Source: an uncultured Lachnospiraceae bacterium (lineage in GTDB: Bacteria > Bacillota > Clostridia > Lachnospirales > Lachnospiraceae). Taken from it: a stretch of DNA of 64,000 nt. Positions 19,054-29,186 of this stretch are shown piece by piece (positions within the stretch are counted from its first letter, which is position 1; every line of letters begins with the position of its first letter). A program made the translations under genes and the position numbers. The stretch covers positions 49,661-113,660 of the forward strand of contig CANQMR010000006.1 of assembly GCA_947625015.1 (NCBI GenBank), written 5' to 3'. Under the pieces are notes generated by a model. It did no database searches, was not told the DNA's origin, and saw nothing but the letters and a program-made list of their open reading frames with translations.

Positions 19054-20340
19054 TTATTTCTCCACAGCGGACTCTGTAACGAAATCCACTGCCTTTTGTA
19101 CGGCAATATCCAACTTAATGGCTTCTTTTTCTGAATCTCCAACCAAATCTACAAGCTGGTCGTAATCCATCTGATAAGTCTCCGCCATCTTCTTTAATTC
19201 TTCCTCTAATTCTTCATCTGACACCTGAATATCCTCGGTCTTTGCAACCGCCTCTAACACAAGGCGGGACTTGATTCTCCGCTCTGCCTCCGGCGTTGCA
19301 GTCTCTAAGAATTTATCCTTTGACATTCCGGTGAACTGGAAATACTGCTCGATGGAAAGGCCCTGGTAGCTGATCTGCTGTGCAAATTCATTCAACATCT
19401 GCTCCTTGGTGGTCTCTACCATAGGCTCCGGAATCTCCATCTGGGCATTCTCGATAATCTTGTCGATAACCAGCCCTTCCTTCTTATTCTTTGCCTCCTG
19501 CTCTTTTCTCACCTTAAGTGTAGCCTTCAAATCTTCTTTGTATTCATCTAAGGTATCAAACTCTGAAACCTCGGAAGCAAACTCGTCATCTAACTCCGGA
19601 AGCTCCGTCTCCTTGATGCCTAACAGCTTACACTTAAATACTGCCGGTTTGCCCGCTAAATCCTCCGCCTGGTAATCCTCCGGGAACGTAACGTTCACAT
19701 CAAACTCATCACCGATATTCTTTCCTACAATCTGGTCTTCAAAGGTATCAATAAAGGAATGGGAACCCAATACCAGCTTGTAGTTCTCGCCTTTACCGCC
19801 CTCAAAAGCTTCGCCGTCAATATATCCGTCAAAATCAATGGAGACCTCGTCCTCTAACTTAGCCGCCCGGTCTTCCACAGGCACATTCCGGGCATTCTGC
19901 TTCTGCACCCGTTCAAGCTCTTCCTTGACATCCTCATCTGTAACCGCTGAATCCGTCTTCTCTACCTCTACGCCCTTGTATTCTCCTAACGTTACCTCCG
20001 GCTTAACGGCAACTGTGGCAGAATAAATGAAATCTTTGCCCTTCTCCATCTGCACCACATCCACTTCCGGACGGGAAACCACATCTAACTCACACTCATC
20101 CAAAGCGCCGGGATAAGAACTTTCCATACAGGTATTCGCTGCATCCTCATAAAAAATCTCCGGACCGTACATCTTCTCCAAATATGCCTGAGGCACCTTG
20201 CCCTTACGGAAGCCGGGAACAGAAATCTTCCCTCTCTGCTTGATATAGGACGCCTTCATTGCCTCTGCAAATTCCGCAGCCGGTACCGTAATCGTAAGCT
20301 TTGCCATATTCTTTTCCAATTTCTCCACTGTTAAACTCAT
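19054..20340 (-). CDS. tig: trigger factor
   Basis: A 428-residue ribosome-bound chaperone with prolyl isomerase activity. The ribosome-docking signature is [10 protein letters not shown] near residue 40, followed by the FKBP-like domain (about 155-240) and a long helical C-terminal domain. The ATG at 20340 is chosen over an in-frame TTG; GGAGG lies 10 bp upstream. First gene of the tig-clpP-clpX operon, behind a good sigma-A promoter. Confidence 0.97.
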   Translation of the reverse strand: MSLTVEKLEKNMAKLTITVPAAEFAEAMKASYIKQRGKISVPGFRKGKVPQAYLEKMYGPEIFYEDAANTCMESSYPGALDECELDVVSRPEVDVVQMEKGKDFIYSATVAVKPEVTLGEYKGVEVEKTDSAVTDEDVKEELERVQKQNARNVPVEDRAAKLEDEVSIDFDGYIDGEAFEGGKGENYKLVLGSHSFIDTFEDQIVGKNIGDEFDVNVTFPEDYQAEDLAGKPAVFKCKLLGIKETELPELDDEFASEVSEFDTLDEYKEDLKATLKVRKEQEAKNKKEGLVIDKIIENAQMEIPEPMVETTKEQMLNEFAQQISYQGLSIEQYFQFTGMSKDKFLETATPEAERRIKSRLVLEAVAKTEDIQVSDEELEEELKKMAETYQMDYDQLVDLVGDSEKEAIKLDIAVQKAVDFVTESAVEK

Positions 20341-20439
20341 CTTTAACAATTCCTCCTTAATATATATCCTTTGATTCTTTTGAAAATATTCAACACATAC
20401 TACACAGAAGAAAATTCTTCCATCAGCATTAATCAGTCA

Positions 20440-20469
20440 ATTATAGCACGCAGCAAGCCGGTATGTCTA
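20440..20469 (-). promoter_or_regulatory. sigma-A promoter of tig-clpP-clpX
   Basis: On the minus strand: TAGACA (20469-20464), 18-bp spacer, TATAAT (20445-20440), about 100 bp upstream of the tig start. No CtsR or HrcA operator was recognised here. The rest of the 300-bp gap upstream of tig holds the terminator described next. Confidence 0.65.
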
Positions 20470-20556
20470 GTCTTTTTTGTGAGGAATCGTCGAATCCCTG
20501 AAATATAATAAATCCCAAAAAGGGAAAACCCAAAATACCGCTAAATGATTACCGCG

Positions 20557-20614
20557 CAAAAATTAAGAAGGCCATAGCCTGTCTTTTTCTCAAAAACAGG
20601 TTATGACCTTCTTT
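20557..20614 (-). terminator. terminator after the spore protein gene
   Basis: A long imperfect stem pairing AAGAAGG...CCTGT (20565-20582) with ACAGG...CCTTCTT (about 20596-20613), followed on the minus strand by TTAATTTTT. It ends the small acid-soluble spore protein transcript. Confidence 0.8.
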
Positions 20615-20640
20615 ACCGTCAGATTTTGTAATCAGAATGA

Positions 20641-20832
20641 TTACTTACCAGCCATCTGGTTCATCTGTGCTTCTACCAACTTCTTGGTCATCTGTCCGCC
20701 AACAGAACCGTTCTCTCTGGAAGTAAGGTCACCGTTGTAACCGTTCTTTAAAGAAACGCCTACTTCTGATGCGCACTCCATTTTGAATCTGTTCATTGCG
20801 TCAGACTTCTTGCTAGAATTATTACTTGACAT
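20641..20832 (-). CDS. alpha/beta-type small acid-soluble spore protein
   Basis: A 63-residue DNA-binding protein that coats and protects spore DNA. Signature pieces are the GPR protease site region CASEVGVSL and the second-half motif LTSRENGSVGGQMTKKLV. The ATG at 20832 follows GGAGGG. It is monocistronic with its own terminator. Expression is expected in the forespore under sigma-G; I did not find a convincing sigma-G promoter. Confidence 0.93.
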   Translation of the reverse strand: MSSNNSSKKSDAMNRFKMECASEVGVSLKNGYNGDLTSRENGSVGGQMTKKLVEAQMNQMAGK

Positions 20833-20930
20833 AACAGTTCCCTCCAAATCTATATTTTTAAGACACTCGTTCATGTCTTGGTTATAGTATTTGCAGGGAA
20901 CTGTATAATATTTAGGTAATTTTTGTAATT

Positions 20931-23900
20931 TTATCTCGTTTTTCTGCGAAGGATAACCAAACCGCCCATCGCCATAATGAAGATGACGCCAACCGCTGCA
21001 ACCGGCGCCTCGTCGCCAGTCTTGGCAGAGCTGTAATTTTTCAACGAACCTACTGAAGAACTGGTATTCTCCGCCTTAGCCGTTGTTGTCTTAGCAGAAA
21101 TCTTAACTGCATCTGCATTCTTATCCAATGACTGCTGGTTATTGCTGTTAATCACATCTTCACCCCGCTGGGATACATTCGGCGTGTTTGTCTGCACATC
21201 GGAATCCGAATTATCCTCCTGCGGCTTATCGTACAATACTGCATATGTTGAAAACTGCGTCGTAACCACCGTATAAGTTGAAGGATTACTATCCATATCC
21301 ACCAGCTGCTGACCTGTATAACTATCGCCATTCTGATGTATGCGGACTACAGTCAGACCCTGTTTACCTGCTAAGTTGCCTAACGGAATAGTAACAGATA
21401 CGTTCGCGCCGCCGCCCAGCTTGCTGACCTTCTTGGTAAATACATTTCCCTCTTCGTCTGTCACAATCTTATAAAGGTTCAAATCCAGATAAGCGCCAAC
21501 AATTTTATCTGTTCCCGCCGCTGTATACATTGCAGATAAAGCGGCTGTTTCAATACTCGTTACCCGCACCAGCTTCGCCGTCAGTTTGTACTCAACTGTG
21601 CCGCCGGCGTCAATTAAATCCCGATCGTCGTCATCCATCATGTATTCCAAATAATTAAATTCTGCCGACACATCCGGTGTATCCACCGTCTGCACATCAA
21701 CCGAAGTACTCATTGGAGATAATACCAAATCAATGGTCTGTTCATCCGGATAAATCACTTTCCCTTCTTTAATCACTACGCGTACGGTTCTGGAATATAT
21801 ACCATCTGTCGCTGTTAGAATATAGCTTCCATCCAGTACATTCATAAAGGTAAAGGAACTGTCAGTTGTAGGATCAACTTTCACAGCACGTATACATTCC
21901 TTACCTTTGAACAGCCCGACAGTAATCTCCTTTTGTTTTTCCAAATCCACAAGGACGTCATATCTGGCGGTTCCGGTTATTGTTATTCCATAGTCATCCG
22001 ATGACAATGTCCTGAAATAACCTTCATATTCCAAAACTTCTCCACCACTCGATGCCGCGTTAATCCTATATACATATTCTGTTCCTGCATCCAAATCATC
22101 TAATACTGTAGATATGGTCATATTACCGGTCACTGAATCCAACAACGGTAATGCTTCAGACTGAATATACTGTTCATCTGTCAACTTGCGGTAAGCTATA
22201 GCAGCGTTGCTAATATCGTACGTACCCTTTATAATCTTAGCGCCTACCGTAACAGAATTTTCAGAAATATTCTCTATGGCATTTACTTTCATGCTCATTG
22301 GTGAAAAACTTTCTGCTTCAATCTCATTCCCCGCCAAATCTGAAGCATGAATGGTATAATTGCCTTTCTCCGTAATCTCGAAAGTACCCTCATAACATTC
22401 ATCATTCTCTGCCGACGTAAAAGTAATTGGCACTATCTCTGATCCATGGAGCACCTTAATACTATCCTTATCCACATGACTTATACTATCCTTTACAGTG
22501 AATGCAATCAACAGATGATTACCTGAACCCTCCTGTACCTTATATTCCACATCAGGCGGTGTGGAATCCACTTTTAAAGAATAATAATGTGATCCATTAT
22601 CTTCATCATCTGCATAATCACATTTCACCCCGGTGTAACTCTCACTCCATACATGAAGATCGTGTATACCCTCAGATAATTGAATATCCCAGCTTGACAT
22701 ATGATCAGGTATATCCATTTTTACCGTATGATCACCCGTTACCATCTCATAATATGTATATACTCCCGTTTTATCGATTGCGGTCTCATATACATTAGTA
22801 ATATTCACTTTCGCATCCGGCGCGGTAATCCACCCCTTTTCATTGGGTTCAGGATTCAAAACAACTTTAGGACAATCCGGTTTTTCTGATGACACATTAT
22901 TAATATCAACTATCTGTTCAGCCTGATTGCCGGCCTTATCTGTAACGACAATCCGATAGGTACCCTTAACATCTGTCTCAAAATAGTAAGAATACTCTCT
23001 ATATCCATCCTTTTCTTCCTGATATTCTTCGCGCACATCAATCCTGCTGTCACTCGGCCCATACACTTCAACAGTTGCTCCATTACCCAGTCCGCTTACT
23101 TCATCCCATGTTCTAAATCTGACTTTCACTTTCTCTGCGTACTGATTAAAATTCTGACCTTCATAAAGTTCAATTATAGGCTTGTCGTTATCAACCTTAA
23201 ATGTAAATGTCTTCTCTACAGAGAAATTCTTCGCATTATCCCAAGCGACAGCAGAAACCTTATATTCACCATTCTCACTAAAGTAATCGTAATCTGTTCC
23301 CTTGCCGATTGAGAATGTATAGCTATCATGCTTAGTATCTGTCACTTTCTGCGAATATACTTGACCATTAATCTTCCAGTTAATTCCGGAAATACCTGAA
23401 GTCCTGTCATCCACTGTTACTGTCGCTGTACATTGGGAATGATATTCTCCATCCTTGTTGGTAACCGGAACTCCGGTGATTCCGCGTACCACAGAAGTCA
23501 CTGAAATGTCGCTGACAGCCGGACCGGTCTGCTCCACAGCCCATTCTGAAGAATCCTTATCCAACGTCATGTGATCAGATGCATTCCCGGCATTATCTTC
23601 CGCATAAAAAGTAATGGTTCCCAATTTATCATGACCTTTTTCGGGTAATTTGATGACTTCTAATGTTGCCACATAGAGTCCGCTCGCCCCGTCCTTGACG
23701 AAGGGCGCTTCCTGATACGTATCCCCCTTACTTCCCAAGTTACCAGAGAGCTGATAATACAGCTTATTCAAACCGGACAACTCATCCGAGTAATATACTT
23801 TAATCGTAATCGTTCTGTTGTAATAATGTCCAAAACTTACTGAACCGCCTTCTGACGGGAAATAGAAACCTTCGCCCGGATTGGTTATGGCTCCAGATTC

Positions 23901-26618
23901 TTCCACTTCATACTTCTCATATTCCGGTATAGTTGCATCTACATTTACGTTAATTGTCTTAAATGAGGTAAATCCACCATGCATACTATCCGTCAACTGG
24001 AATGTTATCGTTCCGCCGTCTTCATCCGGCTTGGTATTATCCTGGGTCAAAACGAGTTTATCTTCCCCCTTATCATACCTTGATGTTCTTATCTTGTCAT
24101 AACCTGATGTTCTATCCGGTACAATCTCAACTTCATTATCTTTATACCATTTATCTTCGTCAAACCCACCATCTGTCTTAATATTATAATTTACTCTCTC
24201 GCTTGGATCTTCCAATCTGACTTCATAGCTGGCGCTTGAGTCGTCATTAAGTATAAAATCATAGTTGCTAAGAGGCAGTTTCGCCTCCTCTCTTGCCTTT
24301 CTGATTACTTTATAAGTAACTGACTTCTGTGAATGATCAAGCATACCCCAGTCATCTCTGTCTGTCTCTTCTACAGCTTCATAGAGACTGTTGATTGCTG
24401 CATTGGCTTCACTAAATCCCGCTTCCTGCAAATCCCCGTCGACAAATCCATTGGTCGCATTGTTTCTCCCTTCATCAAGTTCCAGCTTTAATTCCGGATT
24501 CTGGTCCTCACCTGCCCTTACAAATTCCCTGTTATAGAGATATTTTGCTGTCGTCTTCACAAAAACCGGACGAGGCGTAATCTTACCCTTAATTTTTCCT
24601 ATCTCTTCCTCTATACCTTCTACTGTATATTTTCCCTCCTTATCATGATTTTTAATTTCAACTTCGGGATTTACTAATATAATATTCTTGCTATATCCAT
24701 TATTTTTATCCCCAACGTTCTCATCCTCAAAATAGCACCTATCAAATTTAACAACAATATCTTTATCATTTGTCTCAAGTTCATTGCCTTCAATACGGCA
24801 GCTATTGTTACCGTCATACACCTTGGTAAAGGCATTGTCATTCTCTTTCAGCGAAACTAAACCGGGTAACAGCTTAATTGTCAATTCACCTTCATATTCC
24901 TGCTCTTCTAAGTCATCTTCTTTCTTCTTTGTCTTATCTGTAATCTTGTATTTCAAAACCACACCGGTCTTGTTAACATTTATGTTATTAGCAGTTAAAT
25001 CCTCTGTCTGGGAAATCGTAATTCCCTTATTATCTGGTGCAATTTCTGCCTTAATGCCAATTTTTTCCAGTTCAGATTTATTATCATCGAGAATCTCATA
25101 GGTAAAATCGCCCGTCTCTCCGCTGTCGCTGTAAACTCCCACAATAGTTACCGGAGCTGCCGGCGTGTTGTAGCGATATACTAATTCCTTCTCCTTTACT
25201 TCTATACCGATATATTTGTACTCCGGAGTCAATATTGTAGTCGGATTACTATACAGATACTTCTGCAATTCACCATCTTCGGCTGCAAAAATATATCCAT
25301 TATCTATATCATGTCCTTCAAGTGCCCATCCGGAGAATCTCCATCCTCCCGGTTCCTCTACAGATGAGCCTCCTGATTTACCATCCCAGAACTGCGCATT
25401 GGGATCATCAAAAGTAACTCCCGTCTGCGTATATGTAGAAGCTCCTGTTTCCTGTGAAGTGGCATATTTAATGTCATATTGCTGTCCCTCCCAAATCAGA
25501 TTAAAGGCATGGTCAGACTTCCGCCCACTTAAATCAACGGTCACAGTGTAGGCGTTCTCATCTCCGCTGAAGCTGACTTTAGTATCTGCATCAGTACCCG
25601 TCACAGACGTCAGGGCATATCCTACTTTCTTCAAGTTACTAATCGTAAAACTAGCAGATGTAACCTCTTCCACTGTACTTGCCGGAACGTCGATAGTGTA
25701 TATACATTGATTGGCATCTGTCTCCACTGAAGGGGAAAGTTTTGCTTCACCATCAAGGGATGCTTCTAACATATTGCACTTTCGCGTATTAATCGTAATC
25801 TTATACTTTTTTAATATCCGCTTGGCAAACAGAGCAATCCCATTCCCGTTTGCCGGCGTAAATGACGTCCATTCACGTTCCTCAATCTTGTCTTTAAATT
25901 CGCCATTCTCATACGTCTTATACCAGCCCTCATATTCATAATAGTCGTTATTCTTACTTGATAAATTATCCGCATATGTCTTTAAAGAAGACAAGTCATA
26001 AGTTAGACCATCTTCATTCTGTGTCACTTTACAAGATTGAAACATCTTGGTTGTTCCGTTGTCTTCCTCTACATAAAGCGCTGCATCTTTAGTAACAGCA
26101 GTGGCTCTATCCAAACTATTAGAAGGCAAACTTATCGCATTGCCATCAGGAAAATTATCTTCTGAATTTTGTGCAGGGTCACCTGTTGCTGCCGTATCCA
26201 ATTCTGTCTCTGTAGACATGTCTCCCGGTTCTCCGTCTTCAGTTATCTCGGAACTCTCAGGCTGCTTATCCTGCAATCCGGAATCCCCTTCACCGTCATT
26301 TTCCTTTTGTTCAGTTACTGTCTGGGTAGTATCTTCATCTATATTATCCTTTTCTGTGGTATTCTCTGCTTCTACAGTGTTCGCATTAACGGCGTCCTCT
26401 ACTTCTGTCGCTGATGAGGTCAGGAAATAAGACTGGGATACCAGCATAACCATAACCATGACAACGGCAACCACACGCTTGCCTGCACCGGTACTCCAAT
26501 CAAAGAAATAACTGAAAATGCTGATAAGGGCAACCAAAGCCAGCACAGGATAAGTAAGAATCTTGTGCTTCTTCGCCACCTTTAATAATTTCTGAATTAA
26601 TCTGTTCTTCGCATTCAT
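20931..26618 (-). CDS. large wall-anchored Ig-like surface protein
   Basis: A 1,895-residue surface protein. The N-terminus has two hydrophobic segments (PVLALVALISIFSYFF and RVVAVVMVMVMLVSQ) ending at a likely cleavage site, then an acidic Glu/Asp/Thr linker. The body contains a YDG-type segment (KVYDGNNSCRIEG), several Ig-like modules with repeated DKAGN, DNAGN and DLAGN motifs, and a fibronectin-like stretch. The C-terminus is a cell-wall sorting signal: SSAKTGDEAP, a hydrophobic helix, and RRKTR. The motif is SAKTG rather than LPXTG. Start set at ATG 26618 behind GAGGTGAT. The ligand is unknown. Confidence 0.85.
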   Translation of the reverse strand: MNAKNRLIQKLLKVAKKHKILTYPVLALVALISIFSYFFDWSTGAGKRVVAVVMVMVMLVSQSYFLTSSATEVEDAVNANTVEAENTTEKDNIDEDTTQTVTEQKENDGEGDSGLQDKQPESSEITEDGEPGDMSTETELDTAATGDPAQNSEDNFPDGNAISLPSNSLDRATAVTKDAALYVEEDNGTTKMFQSCKVTQNEDGLTYDLSSLKTYADNLSSKNNDYYEYEGWYKTYENGEFKDKIEEREWTSFTPANGNGIALFAKRILKKYKITINTRKCNMLEASLDGEAKLSPSVETDANQCIYTIDVPASTVEEVTSASFTISNLKKVGYALTSVTGTDADTKVSFSGDENAYTVTVDLSGRKSDHAFNLIWEGQQYDIKYATSQETGASTYTQTGVTFDDPNAQFWDGKSGGSSVEEPGGWRFSGWALEGHDIDNGYIFAAEDGELQKYLYSNPTTILTPEYKYIGIEVKEKELVYRYNTPAAPVTIVGVYSDSGETGDFTYEILDDNKSELEKIGIKAEIAPDNKGITISQTEDLTANNINVNKTGVVLKYKITDKTKKKEDDLEEQEYEGELTIKLLPGLVSLKENDNAFTKVYDGNNSCRIEGNELETNDKDIVVKFDRCYFEDENVGDKNNGYSKNIILVNPEVEIKNHDKEGKYTVEGIEEEIGKIKGKITPRPVFVKTTAKYLYNREFVRAGEDQNPELKLELDEGRNNATNGFVDGDLQEAGFSEANAAINSLYEAVEETDRDDWGMLDHSQKSVTYKVIRKAREEAKLPLSNYDFILNDDSSASYEVRLEDPSERVNYNIKTDGGFDEDKWYKDNEVEIVPDRTSGYDKIRTSRYDKGEDKLVLTQDNTKPDEDGGTITFQLTDSMHGGFTSFKTINVNVDATIPEYEKYEVEESGAITNPGEGFYFPSEGGSVSFGHYYNRTITIKVYYSDELSGLNKLYYQLSGNLGSKGDTYQEAPFVKDGASGLYVATLEVIKLPEKGHDKLGTITFYAEDNAGNASDHMTLDKDSSEWAVEQTGPAVSDISVTSVVRGITGVPVTNKDGEYHSQCTATVTVDDRTSGISGINWKINGQVYSQKVTDTKHDSYTFSIGKGTDYDYFSENGEYKVSAVAWDNAKNFSVEKTFTFKVDNDKPIIELYEGQNFNQYAEKVKVRFRTWDEVSGLGNGATVEVYGPSDSRIDVREEYQEEKDGYREYSYYFETDVKGTYRIVVTDKAGNQAEQIVDINNVSSEKPDCPKVVLNPEPNEKGWITAPDAKVNITNVYETAIDKTGVYTYYEMVTGDHTVKMDIPDHMSSWDIQLSEGIHDLHVWSESYTGVKCDYADDEDNGSHYYSLKVDSTPPDVEYKVQEGSGNHLLIAFTVKDSISHVDKDSIKVLHGSEIVPITFTSAENDECYEGTFEITEKGNYTIHASDLAGNEIEAESFSPMSMKVNAIENISENSVTVGAKIIKGTYDISNAAIAYRKLTDEQYIQSEALPLLDSVTGNMTISTVLDDLDAGTEYVYRINAASSGGEVLEYEGYFRTLSSDDYGITITGTARYDVLVDLEKQKEITVGLFKGKECIRAVKVDPTTDSSFTFMNVLDGSYILTATDGIYSRTVRVVIKEGKVIYPDEQTIDLVLSPMSTSVDVQTVDTPDVSAEFNYLEYMMDDDDRDLIDAGGTVEYKLTAKLVRVTSIETAALSAMYTAAGTDKIVGAYLDLNLYKIVTDEEGNVFTKKVSKLGGGANVSVTIPLGNLAGKQGLTVVRIHQNGDSYTGQQLVDMDSNPSTYTVVTTQFSTYAVLYDKPQEDNSDSDVQTNTPNVSQRGEDVINSNNQQSLDKNADAVKISAKTTTAKAENTSSSVGSLKNYSSAKTGDEAPVAAVGVIFIMAMGGLVILRRKTR

Positions 26619-26955
26619 TCCCATCACCTCATAATTAATATTCTGTATAGTACACCTTAATCTGTATATCGACACATAATGCGGTACAGTTTATACCTTT
26701 TCCGATTATATCACATATTCCAGACTTTGGAAAGATATTTTGTGGTTTTTTTCAAAATTTCTATTATTTTCCTGCCATTTTATACAAGATGTTGCGTTTT
26801 GGGCAGTTTTTGAGAGATGAATTGTTTTCATCTGATAATTATTTTTCTTTCAAGATTCTCACAGTCTGCACCTTGACCAAAAATAAATCAAGTGATACTA
26901 TAGGATTTGACTGATTTAGATTAAGGAAAATATTTTAAAAATGAGGTGTACAGAA
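26619..26955. other. divergent intergenic region, surface protein / ptb
   Basis: A 337-bp AT-rich gap between the minus-strand surface protein and plus-strand ptb. It holds the ptb promoter. A T-rich block around 26745-26790 has no clear stem. No riboswitch or small ORF was recognised. Confidence 0.6.
26873..26901 (+). promoter_or_regulatory. sigma-A promoter of ptb-buk
   Basis: TTGACC (26873-26878), 17-bp spacer, TACTAT (26896-26901), giving a start roughly 45 bp before the ptb ATG. A second candidate, TTGACT at 26907-26912 with TATTTT at 26931-26936, would place the start on the Shine-Dalgarno sequence, so it is less likely. Confidence 0.65.
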
Positions 26956-27870
26956 ATGACAAAAACATTCAAAGACTTAATTGCAAAGGTTGCTGCTTGC
27001 AGCACCAAGAAAGTGGCTGTAGCCGTAGCGCAGGACGACGCCGTATTAGAGGCGGTTGCCGAGGCGAAGAAACGGGGAATCGCCGATGCGATCTTAGTCG
27101 GTGACGAGGCCAAGATTAAAGAAGTGGCTTCCTCTATCTCCATGGATTTATCCGGCTATGAGATTATCAATGTAGAGGACACCTACGAAGCCGCCCTTAC
27201 CGCTGTCAAGCTGGTTCATGAGGGCAAGGCGGATATGTATATGAAGGGACTCATTGATACCAAATCTTTCTTAAAGAGCGTGTTGGACAAGGAAGTGGGA
27301 CTCCGCACCGACAAGACCTTATCCCATGTCTGCATTTTTGAGATTGAGGGACATGACGGTCTATTATTCTTAAGCGACGTGGCGTTTATTCCTTATCCCG
27401 ACTTAGAGACCAAGGCAAACATTATCCGCAACACAGTAGAGATTGCCCATGCCTGCGGCATTGAGTGTCCGAAGGTGGCTCCGCTTGCGGCTGTAGAGGT
27501 TGTCAATCCAAAGATGCCCGTTACTTTAGAGGCTGCCGAGCTCACCAAGATGAACGAGGAAGGCATGATTACCGGCTGTATCGTAGACGGTCCTCTCTCC
27601 TATGACTTAGCCATTGACCCGGAGGCCGCAAGACACAAAGGCGCTACCGGCCGTAAGATTGTGGGTGACGCTGATATCCTCTTATTCCCGGATATCCATG
27701 CCGGTAATGTGACCTACAAAGCTCTGGTACATAATGCAAAGGTAACGAACGGCAACATTTTAACCGGAACCAAAGCGCCGGTTATTCTGACCTCCCGCTC
27801 AGACGATTTTGAGACTAAGGTCAATTCCATTGCCGTAGGCGCTGTTGTGGCCGAAGCAATGAGCAAATAA
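26956..27870 (+). CDS. ptb: phosphate butyryltransferase
   Basis: A 304-residue member of the phosphotransacetylase/phosphotransbutyrylase family that exchanges CoA for phosphate on butyryl-CoA. Typical features are the [12 protein letters not shown] motif, the [11 protein letters not shown] motif, and the C-terminal [16 protein letters not shown] segment. The ATG at 26956 is preceded by GAGGTG, so the extra five residues of the longer frame are dropped. Butyrate kinase follows 46 bp downstream, which separates this from an ordinary acetyl enzyme. Confidence 0.9.
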   Translation: MTKTFKDLIAKVAACSTKKVAVAVAQDDAVLEAVAEAKKRGIADAILVGDEAKIKEVASSISMDLSGYEIINVEDTYEAALTAVKLVHEGKADMYMKGLIDTKSFLKSVLDKEVGLRTDKTLSHVCIFEIEGHDGLLFLSDVAFIPYPDLETKANIIRNTVEIAHACGIECPKVAPLAAVEVVNPKMPVTLEAAELTKMNEEGMITGCIVDGPLSYDLAIDPEAARHKGATGRKIVGDADILLFPDIHAGNVTYKALVHNAKVTNGNILTGTKAPVILTSRSDDFETKVNSIAVGAVVAEAMSK

Positions 27871-27916
27871 TTTACAATTACAATGTAAGAGACTATATTT
27901 CCAGGAGGATATTTTC

Positions 27917-28984
27917 ATGGCTTATACAATTTTAATTATCAACCCGGGCTCCACCTCCACCAAGATTGGGGTGTACGAGGATGAAAAGCAGATTTTCGAG
28001 GAGACTTTACGGCATCCCACAGAGGAGATTGCCAAATATGCGTCTATCATTGACCAGAAGGATTTCCGCAAGGAAGTTATCCTGAATGTATTAAAAGAAA
28101 AGAATTTCGATATCAAGACCTTAGACGTTGTTGTCGGACGGGGCGGCCTGTTAAAGCCGATTCCCGGCGGTACTTACGCCGTAACCGACGACTTACTTGC
28201 CGACCTCAAAATCGGCAAGCAGGGACAGCACGCCTCTAACTTAGGCGGTATCCTGGCAAAAGAGATTGCCGACGAAGTAGGCGTTCCCTCCTATATTGTC
28301 GATCCGGTCGTAGTAGATGAGTTAGCGCCGGTTGCCCGCTATTCCGGTATGCCGGAGCTTCCCAGAAGAAGTATTTTCCACGCCCTGAACCAGAAGGCAG
28401 TTGCCAAGCGGTACGCTAAGGAGATTGGCAAACCCTACGATCAGTTAAACTTAATTGTGATTCATATGGGCGGCGGTGTTTCCGTTGGCGCCCACAAAAA
28501 CGGCAAGGTTGTAGACGTGAATAACATCTTAGACGGCGAGGGCGCATTTTCACCGGAGCGCGCAGGTACCGTTCCTGTCGGCGATCTGATTAAGTTATGC
28601 TTCTCCGGCAAATATACCGAGAAGGAAATCTATAAGAAAATCTGCGGCAACGGCGGATTTAACGGATACATCGGAACGAACGACATGCGGGATCTTGAGA
28701 AGATGAAGGCCGAGGGCAACCAGGAGGCAGCCGACTTAATCGATGCATTCCACTATCAGATTGCCAAAGACGCCGGCGCTATGGCGGCTGTACTGAACGG
28801 CAAGGTGGATCAGATTATCTGCACCGGCGGTATTGCGTATAACGAACCGACCATTGCCGCCCTGAAAGAAAAGTTGGGCTTTATCGCGGACTTTACCGTA
28901 TATCCGGGCGAGGATGAGCTGTTAGCGTTAGCGCAGGGCGCGCTCCGCGTGATGAACGGCGAAGAACAGGCGCAGACCTACTAA
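27917..28984 (+). CDS. buk: butyrate kinase
   Basis: A 355-residue acetokinase-family enzyme that makes butyrate and ATP from butyryl phosphate. The N-terminal phosphate loop is [33 protein letters not shown] and the late ICTGGIAYN motif are characteristic. It lacks the longer architecture of acetate kinase. Downstream of ptb in the same transcript and followed by a strong terminator. Together they form the kinase route to butyrate, instead of butyryl-CoA:acetate CoA-transferase. Confidence 0.94.
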   Translation: MAYTILIINPGSTSTKIGVYEDEKQIFEETLRHPTEEIAKYASIIDQKDFRKEVILNVLKEKNFDIKTLDVVVGRGGLLKPIPGGTYAVTDDLLADLKIGKQGQHASNLGGILAKEIADEVGVPSYIVDPVVVDELAPVARYSGMPELPRRSIFHALNQKAVAKRYAKEIGKPYDQLNLIVIHMGGGVSVGAHKNGKVVDVNNILDGEGAFSPERAGTVPVGDLIKLCFSGKYTEKEIYKKICGNGGFNGYIGTNDMRDLEKMKAEGNQEAADLIDAFHYQIAKDAGAMAAVLNGKVDQIICTGGIAYNEPTIAALKEKLGFIADFTVYPGEDELLALAQGALRVMNGEEQAQTY

Positions 28985-29047
28985 TACTAACCAGCAGACA
29001 TTTTTACCGAAAGATTTCAGGCTGTCGGAATACAGACAGCTATTCAC

Positions 29048-29080
29048 AACCGGCAGGGAGTTTCCCTGCCGGTATTTTTT
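29048..29080 (+). terminator. terminator of ptb-buk
   Basis: A perfect ACCGGCAGGGA / CCCTGCCGGT-type stem with a short GTTT loop, followed by ATTTTTT. A canonical intrinsic terminator 64 bp after buk. Confidence 0.9.
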
Positions 29081-29186
29081 ACCGCCCGCCTATCTTCTGT
29101 GATTACCGTCTGCTTATCTTCTGCTACTGCTTTTTCCTTATCCTATGGCCGCTTCTGTTCTTCTTTCTATCCTGCGCTTACGCCGC

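Noticed and set aside
22502..26430. Several plus-strand ORFs within the surface protein gene
   Set aside because: All lie inside a single continuous minus-strand frame with coherent domains.
26907..26936. Second promoter for ptb (TTGACT-18-TATTTT)
   Set aside because: Transcription would begin on the Shine-Dalgarno sequence; the TTGACC-TACTAT promoter upstream fits better.
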